Assembly (NCBI RefSeq): GCF_900624995.1
Contig: NZ_UYXQ01000001.1
Location: 248,001-312,000, forward strand
Direction: 5' to 3'
Source: Pseudomonas antarctica
GTDB taxonomy: Bacteria; Pseudomonadota; Gammaproteobacteria; Pseudomonadales; Pseudomonadaceae
DNA: 64,000 bases
Shown: positions 26,356-35,043 of the stretch, piece after piece
Layout: the number at the start of each line of letters is the position of its first letter
How positions within the stretch are numbered: position 1 is the stretch's first letter
Program-made: the position numbers and the translations under genes
The notes under the pieces: model-generated
What the model saw: the letters and a program-made list of their open reading frames with translations, nothing else
Database searches by the model: none
What the model was told of the DNA's origin: nothing

Positions 26356-27693
26356 ATGAGCCGCCTGCTGATTCGCAATGCCCGCCTGGTGAATGAAGGC
26401 CGGGAGTTCGATGCCGATGTACTGGTCGCCAATGGCCGCATCGAGAAGATTGCCACCAGCCTCGAAGGCTACAACGAGCCGGTAGAAATTGATGCCCAAG
26501 GCCAATGGCTGCTGCCAGGCATGATCGATGACCAAGTGCACTTTCGCGAACCTGGCGCGCCCGACAAAGGCAGTTTCTACAGCGAGTCCCGCGCGGCGGT
26601 GGCCGGTGGCATTACCAGCTTCATGGACATGCCCAACACCAATCCCGCCACCCTGAACCTCGAAGCCCTGGCCGATAAGAAGCGCAGGGCCGCGTTAAAT
26701 TCGGTGGCCAACTACGGCTTTCACTTTGGCGTGAGCAACGACAACCTGGACACCGTCGCCGCCCTCGACCCGCGCGAAGTGGCCGGGGTCAAAGTGTTCA
26801 TGGGCGCCTCCACTGGCAACATGCTGGTGGACGACCCGCGGATTCTGGAGCGGCTGTTTGCCGACGTACCGACCATCCTCCTCGCCCACTGCGAACACAC
26901 GCCGAGCATCCTGGCGAACGAGCAGCGCCTGCGTGAGCGCTTCGGCGAGCACATCCCCGCCGTCGCCCACCCGCTGATCCGCGATGCCGAAGCCTGTTAT
27001 CGCTCATCGTCTTTTGCGGTGGAGTTGGCCCAGCGTCACGGCACGCGCCTGCACGTGCTGCACCTCACCAGCGCACGCGAGCTGGCCCTGTTCGAAGACA
27101 AACCCTTATCGGAAAAGCGCATCACCGCCGAGGTCTGCCTGCACCACTTGCTGTTCGATGACCGCGACTATCACCGCCTCGGCCACCAGATCAAATGCAA
27201 CCCGGCGATCAAGACCCGCGCCGACCGCGACGCGCTGCGCGTGGCGTTGCTCAGTGATCGTCTGGATGTGATTGGCACCGATCATGCGCCGCATACCTGG
27301 GCGCAGAAGCAGTTGGGCTATCGCGAAGCCCCGTCAGGGCTGCCGCTGGTGCAGCACGCGTTGCCGGCGTTGTTGGAGTTGGTGATCGACGGGTACTTGC
27401 CGCTGACCACGCTGGTGGCGAAGACCAGTCACCGTGTGGCCGACTTGTTCGCCATCCCGGATAGGGGCTATCTACGCGAAGGCTATTGGGCCGACCTGGT
27501 GCTGATCAAGCCCGAGCCTGAAGGCAACCCCGTCAGCAGCCAACCGATCCTCGCACGCTGCGGCTGGACGCCCTTTGCCGAGCGCAGCTTTCGCCACAGC
27601 GTCAGCACCACGCTGGTGTCTGGCCACTTGGCGTGGCACAACGGCCAGGTGGTCGACAGTTGCCAGGGGTTGCCCCTGCATTTTGTGCGTTAA
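26356..27693 (+). CDS. Dihydroorotase of the zinc-starvation operon (PyrC2/PyrQ type)
   Basis: 445 residues, amidohydrolase fold, ribosome site partly in the preceding stop region. The metal motif usually written DxHxHxREPG reads DDQVHFREPG, so Gln replaces the first His. The later ligands (carboxylated-Lys region GVKVFMGA, LAHCEH, LHVLHLTSA, GTDHAPHT) are present. It should form dihydroorotate in pyrimidine synthesis. The Gln substitution occurs in a natural subgroup as I recall it, and may lower the metal requirement. It is the last gene of the operon; the end overlaps the convergent DUF3617 gene by 4 bases. Confidence 0.9.
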   Translation: MSRLLIRNARLVNEGREFDADVLVANGRIEKIATSLEGYNEPVEIDAQGQWLLPGMIDDQVHFREPGAPDKGSFYSESRAAVAGGITSFMDMPNTNPATLNLEALADKKRRAALNSVANYGFHFGVSNDNLDTVAALDPREVAGVKVFMGASTGNMLVDDPRILERLFADVPTILLAHCEHTPSILANEQRLRERFGEHIPAVAHPLIRDAEACYRSSSFAVELAQRHGTRLHVLHLTSARELALFEDKPLSEKRITAEVCLHHLLFDDRDYHRLGHQIKCNPAIKTRADRDALRVALLSDRLDVIGTDHAPHTWAQKQLGYREAPSGLPLVQHALPALLELVIDGYLPLTTLVAKTSHRVADLFAIPDRGYLREGYWADLVLIKPEPEGNPVSSQPILARCGWTPFAERSFRHSVSTTLVSGHLAWHNGQVVDSCQGLPLHFVR

Positions 27694-28211
27694 GCGCGGG
27701 GTTTGACCGTACCGCAATCGTTGCCCAGCCACTGGGTGTGCGTGTCCAGGCTGCCCTTTTGCTGGATGCCGGTGGCATTGAAGGTGCCGTTAACGGTGGT
27801 GGTGAATTCCTGCTGGCTCTGGAAGGTCGCAACGCCAGTGCCTTGGGCTTTCGGGCAACTGAAGCGGAATTTCCATTGGTTGCCGGTCTTGTCGGTCACT
27901 TCCTGTTTGCAGCCCGATTGTGGGTCGGTCAACGGGATCGAATCAGAAGCAACCTGGGCAGGCGTGAGGCACACCTGCACGCCTTTACCCGCCATGGTGA
28001 TGCCCTGTTTCTCGAGCATGGCGCGCTGTTCAGGCGTCATCTGTTGTTTCAGTTGACCAAGGATCAGCGACAGGTCCGGCAAGTCCTGGTTATCGACTTT
28101 CATATTGCTGGTGGTCAATTCCCACAAGCCCGGCGCCAACATCTGCGCCTGAGCCGCCACGGGCAGCGTCAATCCAACAACCATGGCCAAACCAAGCAGA
28201 CGAGCATTCAT
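27690..28211 (-). CDS. DUF3617 periplasmic protein
   Basis: 173 residues with signal peptide MNARLLGLAMVVGLTLPVAAQAQ. The DUF3617 pattern is visible: APGLWELTTSNM at the mature start, a CLTPAQV segment and a C-terminal HTQWLGNDCG. Three Cys could pair after export. Function of the family is unknown. It is transcribed toward the dihydroorotase gene and is not part of that operon. Confidence 0.83.
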   Translation of the reverse strand: MNARLLGLAMVVGLTLPVAAQAQMLAPGLWELTTSNMKVDNQDLPDLSLILGQLKQQMTPEQRAMLEKQGITMAGKGVQVCLTPAQVASDSIPLTDPQSGCKQEVTDKTGNQWKFRFSCPKAQGTGVATFQSQQEFTTTVNGTFNATGIQQKGSLDTHTQWLGNDCGTVKPRA

Positions 28212-28341
28212 CGGGTAACTCCTGGGTAATTGTGGGCGTTAGACGCCGCAAAGTTGCCAGTGTTGCACGGCAAATAAAATAGCGACATTCGCAGCCTTTC
28301 ATGGTCTGTTACGCACTGGATTGTCTGGAGTTAAGTCGTTC

Positions 28342-29781
28342 ATGGATTTTTTTGGCCCGCACCTGCTCGCCTACTTCATTGCCACGCTGCACTTTCTCGG
28401 GACGCTCGCCGCGATCCACGCGGTGCTGACCGTCAGGACCGCCCAAGGCTCGATCGCCTGGGCCTTGTCGCTGATGTTCATGCCTTACCTCACGCTGATC
28501 CCCTACCTGATCTTCGGCCGTAGCACCTTCGACGCTTACATCCAGGCACGCCGCCAAGCCAACCAGGAAATGCACACCGCTATCACCGAGCTGAACTGGC
28601 GCCCGTGGGTCGAAGAAGCCCTGGCTGCGCGCAACTCCAGCGCCTACGCGTCCCTGCGCGCCATGCCCAAGCTGGGCCGCATGCCGTGCCTGGCCAACAA
28701 TGAAGTGCGCTTGCTGATCAATGGCGATGCCACGTTCAGCGCGATCTTCGAGGCGATTCGCAACGCCAAGACCGCCGTGCTGTTCCAGTTCTTCATCATT
28801 CATGACGACGATCTCGGTCGCCAACTGCACACCTTGCTTAAAGAAAAGGCCGCCGAAGGCGTCAACATTCACGTGCTCTACGACCGCATCGGCAGCCACG
28901 CCCTGCCCTACAGTTATGTGCAGTCGCTGCGCGACGCCGGGGTCAAAGTCAAAGCATTCGCCACCCGCAGCGGCTGGCTCAATCGGTTCCAGGTCAACTT
29001 CCGCAACCACCGCAAAATCGTGGTGGTGGACGGCATCACCGGGTTTGTCGGCGGGCATAACGTCGGCGATGAATACCTGGGCAAAAAGCCGCCGCTGGCA
29101 CCGTGGCGCGACACCCATGTGCAGGTCACAGGCCCTGTAGTGGCGTGCCTGCAGGAGTCGTTTGCCGAAGACTGGTTCTGGGCCGCACGGGAATTGCCGC
29201 CGCTGATCCTGCCGGACGCTTACCCCGAGGACGGTGTGCTCTGCCAATTGCTCGCCAGCGGCCCAGCCGACCCGTACGAGACCTGCTCGCTGTTTTTCGT
29301 CGAAGCCATCCACGCGGCGACCGAGCGGGTGTGGATCACCAGCCCGTATTTCGTACCCGATGAAGCCGTGTTCGCCGCCCTGCGCCTGGCGGTTTTGCGC
29401 GGGGTAGATGTGCGCCTGCTGCTGCCGTCGCGGCCTGATCACCGTATCGTCTATGCCGCGTCCAGCCTCTACGCCATCGAAGCAGTACGCGCCGGCGTGC
29501 GCGTGTTCCGCTACAAGCCGGGCTTCCTGCATCAGAAAGTGGTTTTGGTGGACAGCGAAATCAGCGCCATCGGCAGTGCGAACATGGACAACCGTTCGTT
29601 CCGGCTGAATTTTGAAGTGATGTTGCTGACCGTCGATGAAGCCTTTGCCAGCGAGGTGGAGCAGATGCTGCTGGATGACTTCGCCTTGGCCCATGAAGTC
29701 AGCCAAGAGGAAAGCCGCGAGACCCGTCGCCTGCAACAACTGGGCATGCGGGTGGCGCGGCTTATTTCACCCATCCTCTGA
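28342..29781 (+). CDS. cls: Cardiolipin synthase
   Basis: 479 residues from ATG at 28342, with TGGAG 11 bases upstream; a TTG at 28321 would add seven residues. Two N-terminal membrane helices are followed by two phospholipase D domains with [10 protein letters not shown] and [10 protein letters not shown] (HxKx4D), each followed by a conserved Gly/Ser and Asn. It condenses phosphatidylglycerol molecules to cardiolipin at the inner membrane. Its neighbour is a convergent CFA-synthase-like gene, so two phospholipid-modifying enzymes lie together. Confidence 0.95.
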   Translation: MDFFGPHLLAYFIATLHFLGTLAAIHAVLTVRTAQGSIAWALSLMFMPYLTLIPYLIFGRSTFDAYIQARRQANQEMHTAITELNWRPWVEEALAARNSSAYASLRAMPKLGRMPCLANNEVRLLINGDATFSAIFEAIRNAKTAVLFQFFIIHDDDLGRQLHTLLKEKAAEGVNIHVLYDRIGSHALPYSYVQSLRDAGVKVKAFATRSGWLNRFQVNFRNHRKIVVVDGITGFVGGHNVGDEYLGKKPPLAPWRDTHVQVTGPVVACLQESFAEDWFWAARELPPLILPDAYPEDGVLCQLLASGPADPYETCSLFFVEAIHAATERVWITSPYFVPDEAVFAALRLAVLRGVDVRLLLPSRPDHRIVYAASSLYAIEAVRAGVRVFRYKPGFLHQKVVLVDSEISAIGSANMDNRSFRLNFEVMLLTVDEAFASEVEQMLLDDFALAHEVSQEESRETRRLQQLGMRVARLISPIL

Positions 29782-29787
29782 ACGCAA

Positions 29788-29802
29788 CAGCTCCCACATT
29801 TT
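29788..29802. repeat. REP half-element remnant after cls
   Basis: CAGCTCCCACATTTT, the same half-REP as at 4271, in the 43-base gap between convergent genes. Confidence 0.5.
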
Positions 29803-29824
29803 TTTGCCCTTCGGTGTTCCTAAG

Positions 29825-31009
29825 TCAGCGGTAGATATCTTCCCGCGTCCACGGCAGTTCATGGCTGCCATCGGCATGCGGTTTTACCGCCAATATCTGG
29901 TGCAAGTTGATCCAGCCTCGCGCAAACGCATACGCGCAACCCGCCAAATACAGCCGCCAGATGCGCAACGCTTGCTCCGGTACCATCCTCGCCGCCGCCT
30001 CCAGGTTGTCTTCCAGGCGTTCACTCCAATGGTCCAGCGTGCGTGCGTAGTGCAGGCGCAGGCTTTCGACGTCGACAACCTCCAGCCCGACTTCGCTGAT
30101 TTCTGCCGTCATCATCGCCAAGTGCGGCAGCTCACCGTTGGGGAACACATAACGCTCGATAAACTCCCCGGCGCCACGGCCAACCGGGCGGCCGTCGGTG
30201 TGTTTAGCGGTAATGCCATGGTTCATCACCAGGCCGCCTTCACGCACTGCGCCAAACAGAACTTTGCAGTACTCCTCCAAGTTGGCGTGACCGACATGTT
30301 CAAACATGCCCACGCTCACTACCTTGTCGAAACGACCGTCCTGCGGTAAGTCGCGATAGTCGAGCAGCTGCAGGTCCACTTGACCTTCCAGGCCTTCGGC
30401 CTTGACCCGTTCGCGGGCCAACGCCAATTGCTCTTTGCTTAGGGTGATACCAAACACTTTGACCCCAAACTCACGCGCCGCAAAACGCGCCAGCCCGCCC
30501 CAGCCACAGCCTACGTCGAGTAAATATTCGCCTGGCTGCAAACGCAATTTGCGGCACAGGTGGCGAAATTTGTCTTGTTGAGCCTGATCGATGGATTCGC
30601 TACCGGTTTCGAAATAACCGCAGGAGTACGCCATGTCCTGGTCCAGCCACAGCTGGTAGAACTCGTTGGACAGGTCGTAATGGTAGGAAATGGCCGCTGC
30701 GTCAGTGGCCTTGTCGTGGATCGAGCGCACCGGACGACTCCCCTCGTCGTCATCAATCAGAGCGTGACTCAACTCGTCACATACCCGGATCACTTCGGTG
30801 ATGGAGCCTTCGAGCTCCAATTTGCCCTCGACGAAGGCTTCGCCCAATGAGTCGAGCGTTGGATGGGTCAGACTGGACACAACCGTGGGGTCCTTCACCA
30901 CGATGGTCACACTGGGCTCGGGGCCCAAGTTGAATTCATGGCCGTCCCAGAGTCGAAGGCGTAGCGGTAGCTTAAGATTCTGTAAGGCCGGTGGAAGTTG
31001 CGCGAGCAT
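29825..31009 (-). CDS. Cyclopropane-fatty-acyl-phospholipid synthase family protein
   Basis: 394 residues. The N-terminal lipid-binding region is followed by a class I methyltransferase core: ISYHYDLSNEFYQLWLDQ, the SAM loop LDVGCGWGGLA (about residues 165-175), and VGMFEHVG with a catalytic Glu. It would transfer a methylene from S-adenosylmethionine to unsaturated acyl chains. P. putida carries a cfa gene next to cls in the same way, from memory. Whether this copy makes cyclopropane lipids or another methylated lipid is not decided by sequence. Confidence 0.87.
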   Translation of the reverse strand: MLAQLPPALQNLKLPLRLRLWDGHEFNLGPEPSVTIVVKDPTVVSSLTHPTLDSLGEAFVEGKLELEGSITEVIRVCDELSHALIDDDEGSRPVRSIHDKATDAAAISYHYDLSNEFYQLWLDQDMAYSCGYFETGSESIDQAQQDKFRHLCRKLRLQPGEYLLDVGCGWGGLARFAAREFGVKVFGITLSKEQLALARERVKAEGLEGQVDLQLLDYRDLPQDGRFDKVVSVGMFEHVGHANLEEYCKVLFGAVREGGLVMNHGITAKHTDGRPVGRGAGEFIERYVFPNGELPHLAMMTAEISEVGLEVVDVESLRLHYARTLDHWSERLEDNLEAAARMVPEQALRIWRLYLAGCAYAFARGWINLHQILAVKPHADGSHELPWTREDIYR

Positions 31010-31096
31010 GAGTAATCCCCCCTTGTTTCAGACGTCTGGTTTGAGGGTAGACCATCCGAAGACAAAGTAGGAGGCTATCGAATTGATAGCGCTATT

Positions 31097-31885
31097 CTAT
31101 GGGGCTCGTCGCTCGAGCAAACCGTCCTGGATCCACTGTTTCAGCCACGTAACCGCTTGCAGTGGCGCACCCTCTCCAGTAGTGACTGCCAACGCTGCGC
31201 ACAGTTCTGAAAAACGCCAGCCAGTGGTCACCATTCCCGCCAACGCGCAGGCTTCGGCCGGCTCCAGGCTACGGTAATGGCACACGTTCTGGTGACGCCA
31301 CACCAGGCAAATTTGCGCCAATTCCAATGCCTGGCTGTCAGGGAAATCCGACTCATCTTTGCTGGCCCGCCAGATCGCCACGCTGTTGAAATGGCACAGC
31401 ACCTGCTGCACCGAAGGCGCCAGGGTGACCTGCAAACCCGGCCAGTCTTCGGGTGCCAATTGCGCCATGTCATTCAGGCTCAACGGCTCGCCCTGCGGCG
31501 CGTCAAAGGCCAGGGTAAACGCCCACTCCAACCGCGCCAGCTCGGCCAGCGGCGCGCTTTGCGCTGCCACCAGATGCTCAACGAGAAACGTCGGGAACCG
31601 CTCGCCCAGCCAGCGCAGGCTGTAATGGGCAGACGGATAACGCCGCACATAGGCGTCTGTCAGTAACGCGAATTCGTCGTCCCCCAGCCAATACCAAATG
31701 GCGCCGAAGTCATGCCGCAACACTTCTTGCAGTCGGGCGACATAGGCGTTGTGATAAATCGCCAGGCCCGTGTCCACGTCCAGGGTCGGCCCGCCCAACA
31801 AGGTGGCGGCAAACCCGCTGTTGGCCATCGAGCTCTCGGACAACAGGTGCTGTTCAAACGCCAACTGCCAATCGCTCAGGCGCAT
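31097..31885 (-). CDS. bufC: Bufferin partner protein BufC (DUF2063 N-terminal domain)
   Basis: 262 residues. The N-terminal DUF2063 region (about 1-100) has WQLAFEQHLL, GLAIYHNAYVARLQEVL and YPSAHYSLRWLGERFP. The C-terminal half is a variable helical domain. In bufferin and Hvf clusters this protein forms a complex with the DUF692 enzyme and recognises the precursor. Its start overlaps the end of the DUF692 gene by 10 bases, so it is co-translated. Older annotations call it a putative DNA-binding protein, for which I see no helix-turn-helix. Confidence 0.85.
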   Translation of the reverse strand: MRLSDWQLAFEQHLLSESSMANSGFAATLLGGPTLDVDTGLAIYHNAYVARLQEVLRHDFGAIWYWLGDDEFALLTDAYVRRYPSAHYSLRWLGERFPTFLVEHLVAAQSAPLAELARLEWAFTLAFDAPQGEPLSLNDMAQLAPEDWPGLQVTLAPSVQQVLCHFNSVAIWRASKDESDFPDSQALELAQICLVWRHQNVCHYRSLEPAEACALAGMVTTGWRFSELCAALAVTTGEGAPLQAVTWLKQWIQDGLLERRAP

Positions 31886-32721
31886 AACGCCCTCCTGGCC
31901 AATGCGATAGCGCCCAGCTCACGAGCCTTGCTCAGCTCGGTGAGCAGCTCTTCGAAGGGCGGGAAATGGTCATCGCGCTCCAACAACGTCGACACCGGCC
32001 CCAACAGCTCAAGCGTTTGCTGATAAAGCGCCCACACCGGGTCGCAGACCGGATGGTCGTGGGTATCGACCACGTAATCGCCGTAATCCATATGCCCGGC
32101 CAAATGCAGTTGGCGAATGCTTTCGGGCGGCAGGCTGCGGATAAAAGTCCAGGCGTCGAACCCATGATTACGCGAGCTGACATACACATTGTTGACGTCC
32201 AGCAACAGCTGGCAGCCCGTGAGATGAGCCAAGGCATTGAGGAATTCCCACTCGGTGAATTCATCCGCCTTGGAGCGCACGTAGCTGGAGACATTTTCCA
32301 ATACTAACGGGCGCTGTAACACGTCCTGCACTTGGCGCACGCGGCCGGCCACGTGATAAAGGCTTTCTTCGGTGTAAGGCAGTGGCAGCAAGTCGTGCAA
32401 TTGGTGCGTGCTGCCGCGGCTCCAGCACAGGTGATCGGAAATCCACGCCGGCTGAATGCGCTCGGCGAGCTGTTTGATGTGTTTGAGGTAATCGGTATCG
32501 AGGGCATGCGGCCCACCGATGGACAGGGACACACCGTGCATCACCAAGGGATAACGCTCGGCTATCGCGTCCAGGTAATACAAGGCTTTACCGCCCTGGA
32601 CCAGATAATTCTCGGAGATCACTTCGAACCAATCCACGGCCGGCGATTGTTCAAGGATCTGCTGGTAGTACTCACTGCGTAAACCCAGGCCGTAACCCAG
32701 ACTTGGAAGGGACGCGGACAT
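31876..32721 (-). CDS. bufB: MNIO (DUF692) bufferin maturase BufB
   Basis: 281 residues, TIM-barrel multinuclear iron enzyme. Metal-ligand motifs are in order: HGVSLSIGG, SDHLCW, ENVSSY, DVNNVYVSSRNHG, HLAGH and DTHDHPV. Enzymes of this family use mixed-valent iron to convert cysteines of a precursor peptide to thiooxazole or related groups. The Cys-rich precursor gene lies 67 bases upstream and the partner gene overlaps downstream. The ATG at 32721 gives MSASLPSLGYGLGLR, the usual start. Confidence 0.9.
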   Translation of the reverse strand: MSASLPSLGYGLGLRSEYYQQILEQSPAVDWFEVISENYLVQGGKALYYLDAIAERYPLVMHGVSLSIGGPHALDTDYLKHIKQLAERIQPAWISDHLCWSRGSTHQLHDLLPLPYTEESLYHVAGRVRQVQDVLQRPLVLENVSSYVRSKADEFTEWEFLNALAHLTGCQLLLDVNNVYVSSRNHGFDAWTFIRSLPPESIRQLHLAGHMDYGDYVVDTHDHPVCDPVWALYQQTLELLGPVSTLLERDDHFPPFEELLTELSKARELGAIALARRALCA

Positions 32722-32737
32722 GACTCACTCCAAGGCA

Positions 32738-32779
32738 AAGTGTCCGCAGCGGTGGGGGGCATCCGCTGCGGGTGCACTT
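32738..32779 (-). promoter_or_regulatory. Hairpin between bufA and bufB
   Basis: AAGTG and CGCAGCGG pair with CCGCTGCG and CACTT around a 10-base loop (13 paired bases with a small internal loop). There is no T-run after it on the transcribed strand, so attenuation or mRNA protection to make more precursor than enzyme is likelier than full termination. Confidence 0.55.
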
Positions 32780-32788
32780 GGTTGCCGG

Positions 32789-33040
32789 TTATTCGCCGAC
32801 GGTGCCGCCTTTCTGGTCGCACATGGCTTTGCTCATGGAGAGGAAGCCCTGGCCTTTGCAAGAACCCTGACCTTTGCAGGCGTGGTCTTTGGTTTTGCAG
32901 TCGTTCTGGCCTTTGCAGGCGTTGACGCCATAGCAATGCACAGCGGTATCAGCGGCTTGAGCCTGAGTGACAACACCAGCAAACATAGTAGCGGCAGCCA
33001 TTGCGAGGGCGGCACCAGCAGCAGCGGATTTGATGTTCAT
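32789..33040 (-). CDS. bufA: Bufferin-type Cys-rich RiPP precursor (BufA)
   Basis: 83 residues from ATG at 33040, with GAGGA 7 bases upstream. A signal peptide of about 29 residues ends AQA. The mature part of about 53 residues holds six Cys (36, 42, 48, 55, 61, 74) in repeats of the type CKGQ: ACKGQNDCKT, ACKGQGSCKGQGF. This is the substrate pattern for MNIO enzymes, whose gene follows. Known bufferins are periplasmic peptides that sequester copper after cysteine modification. Without the context it could be read as an exported metallothionein-like protein. The P1B ATPase gene ends 116 bases upstream on the same strand. Confidence 0.85.
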   Translation of the reverse strand: MNIKSAAAGAALAMAAATMFAGVVTQAQAADTAVHCYGVNACKGQNDCKTKDHACKGQGSCKGQGFLSMSKAMCDQKGGTVGE

Positions 33041-33156
33041 CGTGTATTCCTCATGATCGGTAGTGGAGCCGGTCTGAACGGATTGTTCAGTCTCGACATA
33101 CCACTAGAGTGAGGTCCCTTAACGGCGTTACAGCTGTGTGCAAATATTTCTGAAAA

Positions 33157-35043
33157 TTATTCTTCGAGCTTCAAAAGCGGCTCCTGAAAGCGCAGCAAAC
33201 GCCCGGCGTTGCCCAGTACCAGCAAGGTGCTGAGGTTATGCAACACCGCCGCAATCATCGCGCCTGCGGCCCCCAGCCAGCCAAACGCGGCGAACACGAC
33301 GATGGCCAAGGTCCAACCCAAACCGATGATCACGTTGACCTGCAACGTATGGCGGCACTGGCGACTCAAACGCACACAGGTGCCCAGGCGGCGCAGGTCG
33401 CTGCCGATCAACACCACATCCGCCGAAGCGAGTGCAATGTCCGCCCCGCCCGCGCCCATCGCCACGCCGACCACGCCCGCCTTGAGCGCCAGCGAGTCGT
33501 TGATACCGTCACCGACCACCATCGGGCGGAAGCCGCTGCTGATTTCCCCCAGCACGCGGTTGAGCTTGTCTTCCGGCAGCGCTTGAGCTTCGACGTCGCT
33601 GATGCCCACGTCCAGCGCCAGGCTGTCGGCCACGCTTTGACGGTCGCCGGTCAGCAGCAGTTGGCGGCCCAGGCCCAAGTCCCGTAGTTCTTGCAGTGCC
33701 TGACGCGCTTCCGGCTTGATGCTGTCAGCCAGCAACAGCCAGGCGAGGAAGTGCCCGTTCAGCGCCAGCCCGGCAATCGGGCCGTCATGGTTCGGGACTG
33801 CAGTAGTGGCAATACCCAGTTGCTCAAACAACTCCGGGCGCCCCAAGGCCGCTTCGCCCTGCTCGGTCTGCGCTACCACGCCCAGGCCCTGGCGTTCGCG
33901 GATATCCGTGAGCCCCAGCATTTGTTCCTGCGTCGCCAACCCCGCCAGCGCACGGCTGACCGGGTGGCTGCTGGCCGAACCCAGGCTGGCCGCCAGGTTC
34001 AGCAGCACCTGCCGATCCGGCGCCGTGGTTTCGACAGATTGCAGGCGCAGCGTGCCAAAGGTCAGCGTGCCGGTCTTATCCACAACCAACGACGTCAGGT
34101 CCGCCAGCTCTTCGAGGAACGCCGAGCTGCGAATCAAAATCCCGTGCCGCGCCGCCACAGCAATCCCGGCAATCGCCGTGGCCGGTGCCGACAGCACCAA
34201 CGCACACGGGCACGCCGCCACCAGCACGGCGAGCATTGCCTGCGCGTCATGGGTCACAAACCAGGTCACTGCCGCCAGCAGCAACACCAGCACCATATAG
34301 CTGCCGGCGTAACGCTCCAGCAGCCGCGTGATCGGCGGCTTGGAACGCTCGGCGTTCTGCATCAGCGCGATGACCTTGCCCAAGGTCGATTCATTACCCG
34401 TGCGGGTCACTTCAAGGCGCAGAAAACCGTCGAGGTTGATCGCGCCACCAAACACCTGCACGCCGACACTGGCTTCCAGCGGCACCGACTCCCCCGTAAT
34501 GGGCGCCGTGTCCAGGCTCGCCTGGCCCGACAGCACCACGCCATCGGCGGGTACGCGGTCACCGGCACGCACTTCGACGATATCGCCCGTGCTCAGCGTG
34601 CCGTTATCCACTTCCACAATGCTGCCGTCAGCCTGCACCAAACGCGCATGGCTGCGGGTCAGCTTGCCCAGCGCATGAATCGCTTCCTGGGAGCCGATCA
34701 CACTGCGCTCTTCCAGTACATGGCCGAAAATCATGATGATCGGCAGCAAGGCGGCGGTCAGCAGGTCGCCCGTGGCCCACGCGCCCATCATCGCCAGCGC
34801 GATCAATTGGTCGGTGATGCCATGCAGGCTTGGATAACGCAGGCTGTACCAGGCCGAGCGCATCACCGGCACGGCCACCAGCAAGGAGGCAACGCCGAGT
34901 AGCAGTTGGCTCACACCGTTCTGGTCCGGCGCCAGCCAGCGCCACACCAACCCCAATACCAGCAAGCCCAACGCCAACATGGCCAGGGTCAATTGCCGGG
35001 CAGCACTGCGCTGCTCGGCGGACGTCAGCATAGGCGCACTCAT
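33157..35043 (-). CDS. P1B-type heavy-metal ATPase lacking an N-terminal metal-binding domain
   Basis: 628 residues. P-type motifs: TGESVP, DKTGTLT and VGDGINDSLALK. The transport motif is CPC at 278-280 (ACPCALVLSAP). There is no HMA domain and no His- or Cys-rich tail before the first helix. Membrane helix 8 reads LHNLSTLLVLGNAGRLL: His-Asn instead of the Asp of zinc pumps or the Met/Ser of copper pumps, a little like the HEGxT of P1B-4 pumps. Metal specificity therefore cannot be assigned. The ATG overlaps the stop of the upstream SPFH gene by 4 bases (ATGA). It is the fourth gene of the SPFH operon and lies just upstream of bufA. Confidence 0.88.
   Translation of the reverse strand: MSAPMLTSAEQRSAARQLTLAMLALGLLVLGLVWRWLAPDQNGVSQLLLGVASLLVAVPVMRSAWYSLRYPSLHGITDQLIALAMMGAWATGDLLTAALLPIIMIFGHVLEERSVIGSQEAIHALGKLTRSHARLVQADGSIVEVDNGTLSTGDIVEVRAGDRVPADGVVLSGQASLDTAPITGESVPLEASVGVQVFGGAINLDGFLRLEVTRTGNESTLGKVIALMQNAERSKPPITRLLERYAGSYMVLVLLLAAVTWFVTHDAQAMLAVLVAACPCALVLSAPATAIAGIAVAARHGILIRSSAFLEELADLTSLVVDKTGTLTFGTLRLQSVETTAPDRQVLLNLAASLGSASSHPVSRALAGLATQEQMLGLTDIRERQGLGVVAQTEQGEAALGRPELFEQLGIATTAVPNHDGPIAGLALNGHFLAWLLLADSIKPEARQALQELRDLGLGRQLLLTGDRQSVADSLALDVGISDVEAQALPEDKLNRVLGEISSGFRPMVVGDGINDSLALKAGVVGVAMGAGGADIALASADVVLIGSDLRRLGTCVRLSRQCRHTLQVNVIIGLGWTLAIVVFAAFGWLGAAGAMIAAVLHNLSTLLVLGNAGRLLRFQEPLLKLEE

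Noticed and set aside
33041..33156. ECF sigma promoter before bufA (CTGTAACG near 33126-33133)
   Set aside because: No -10 element at a suitable distance could be matched with confidence.
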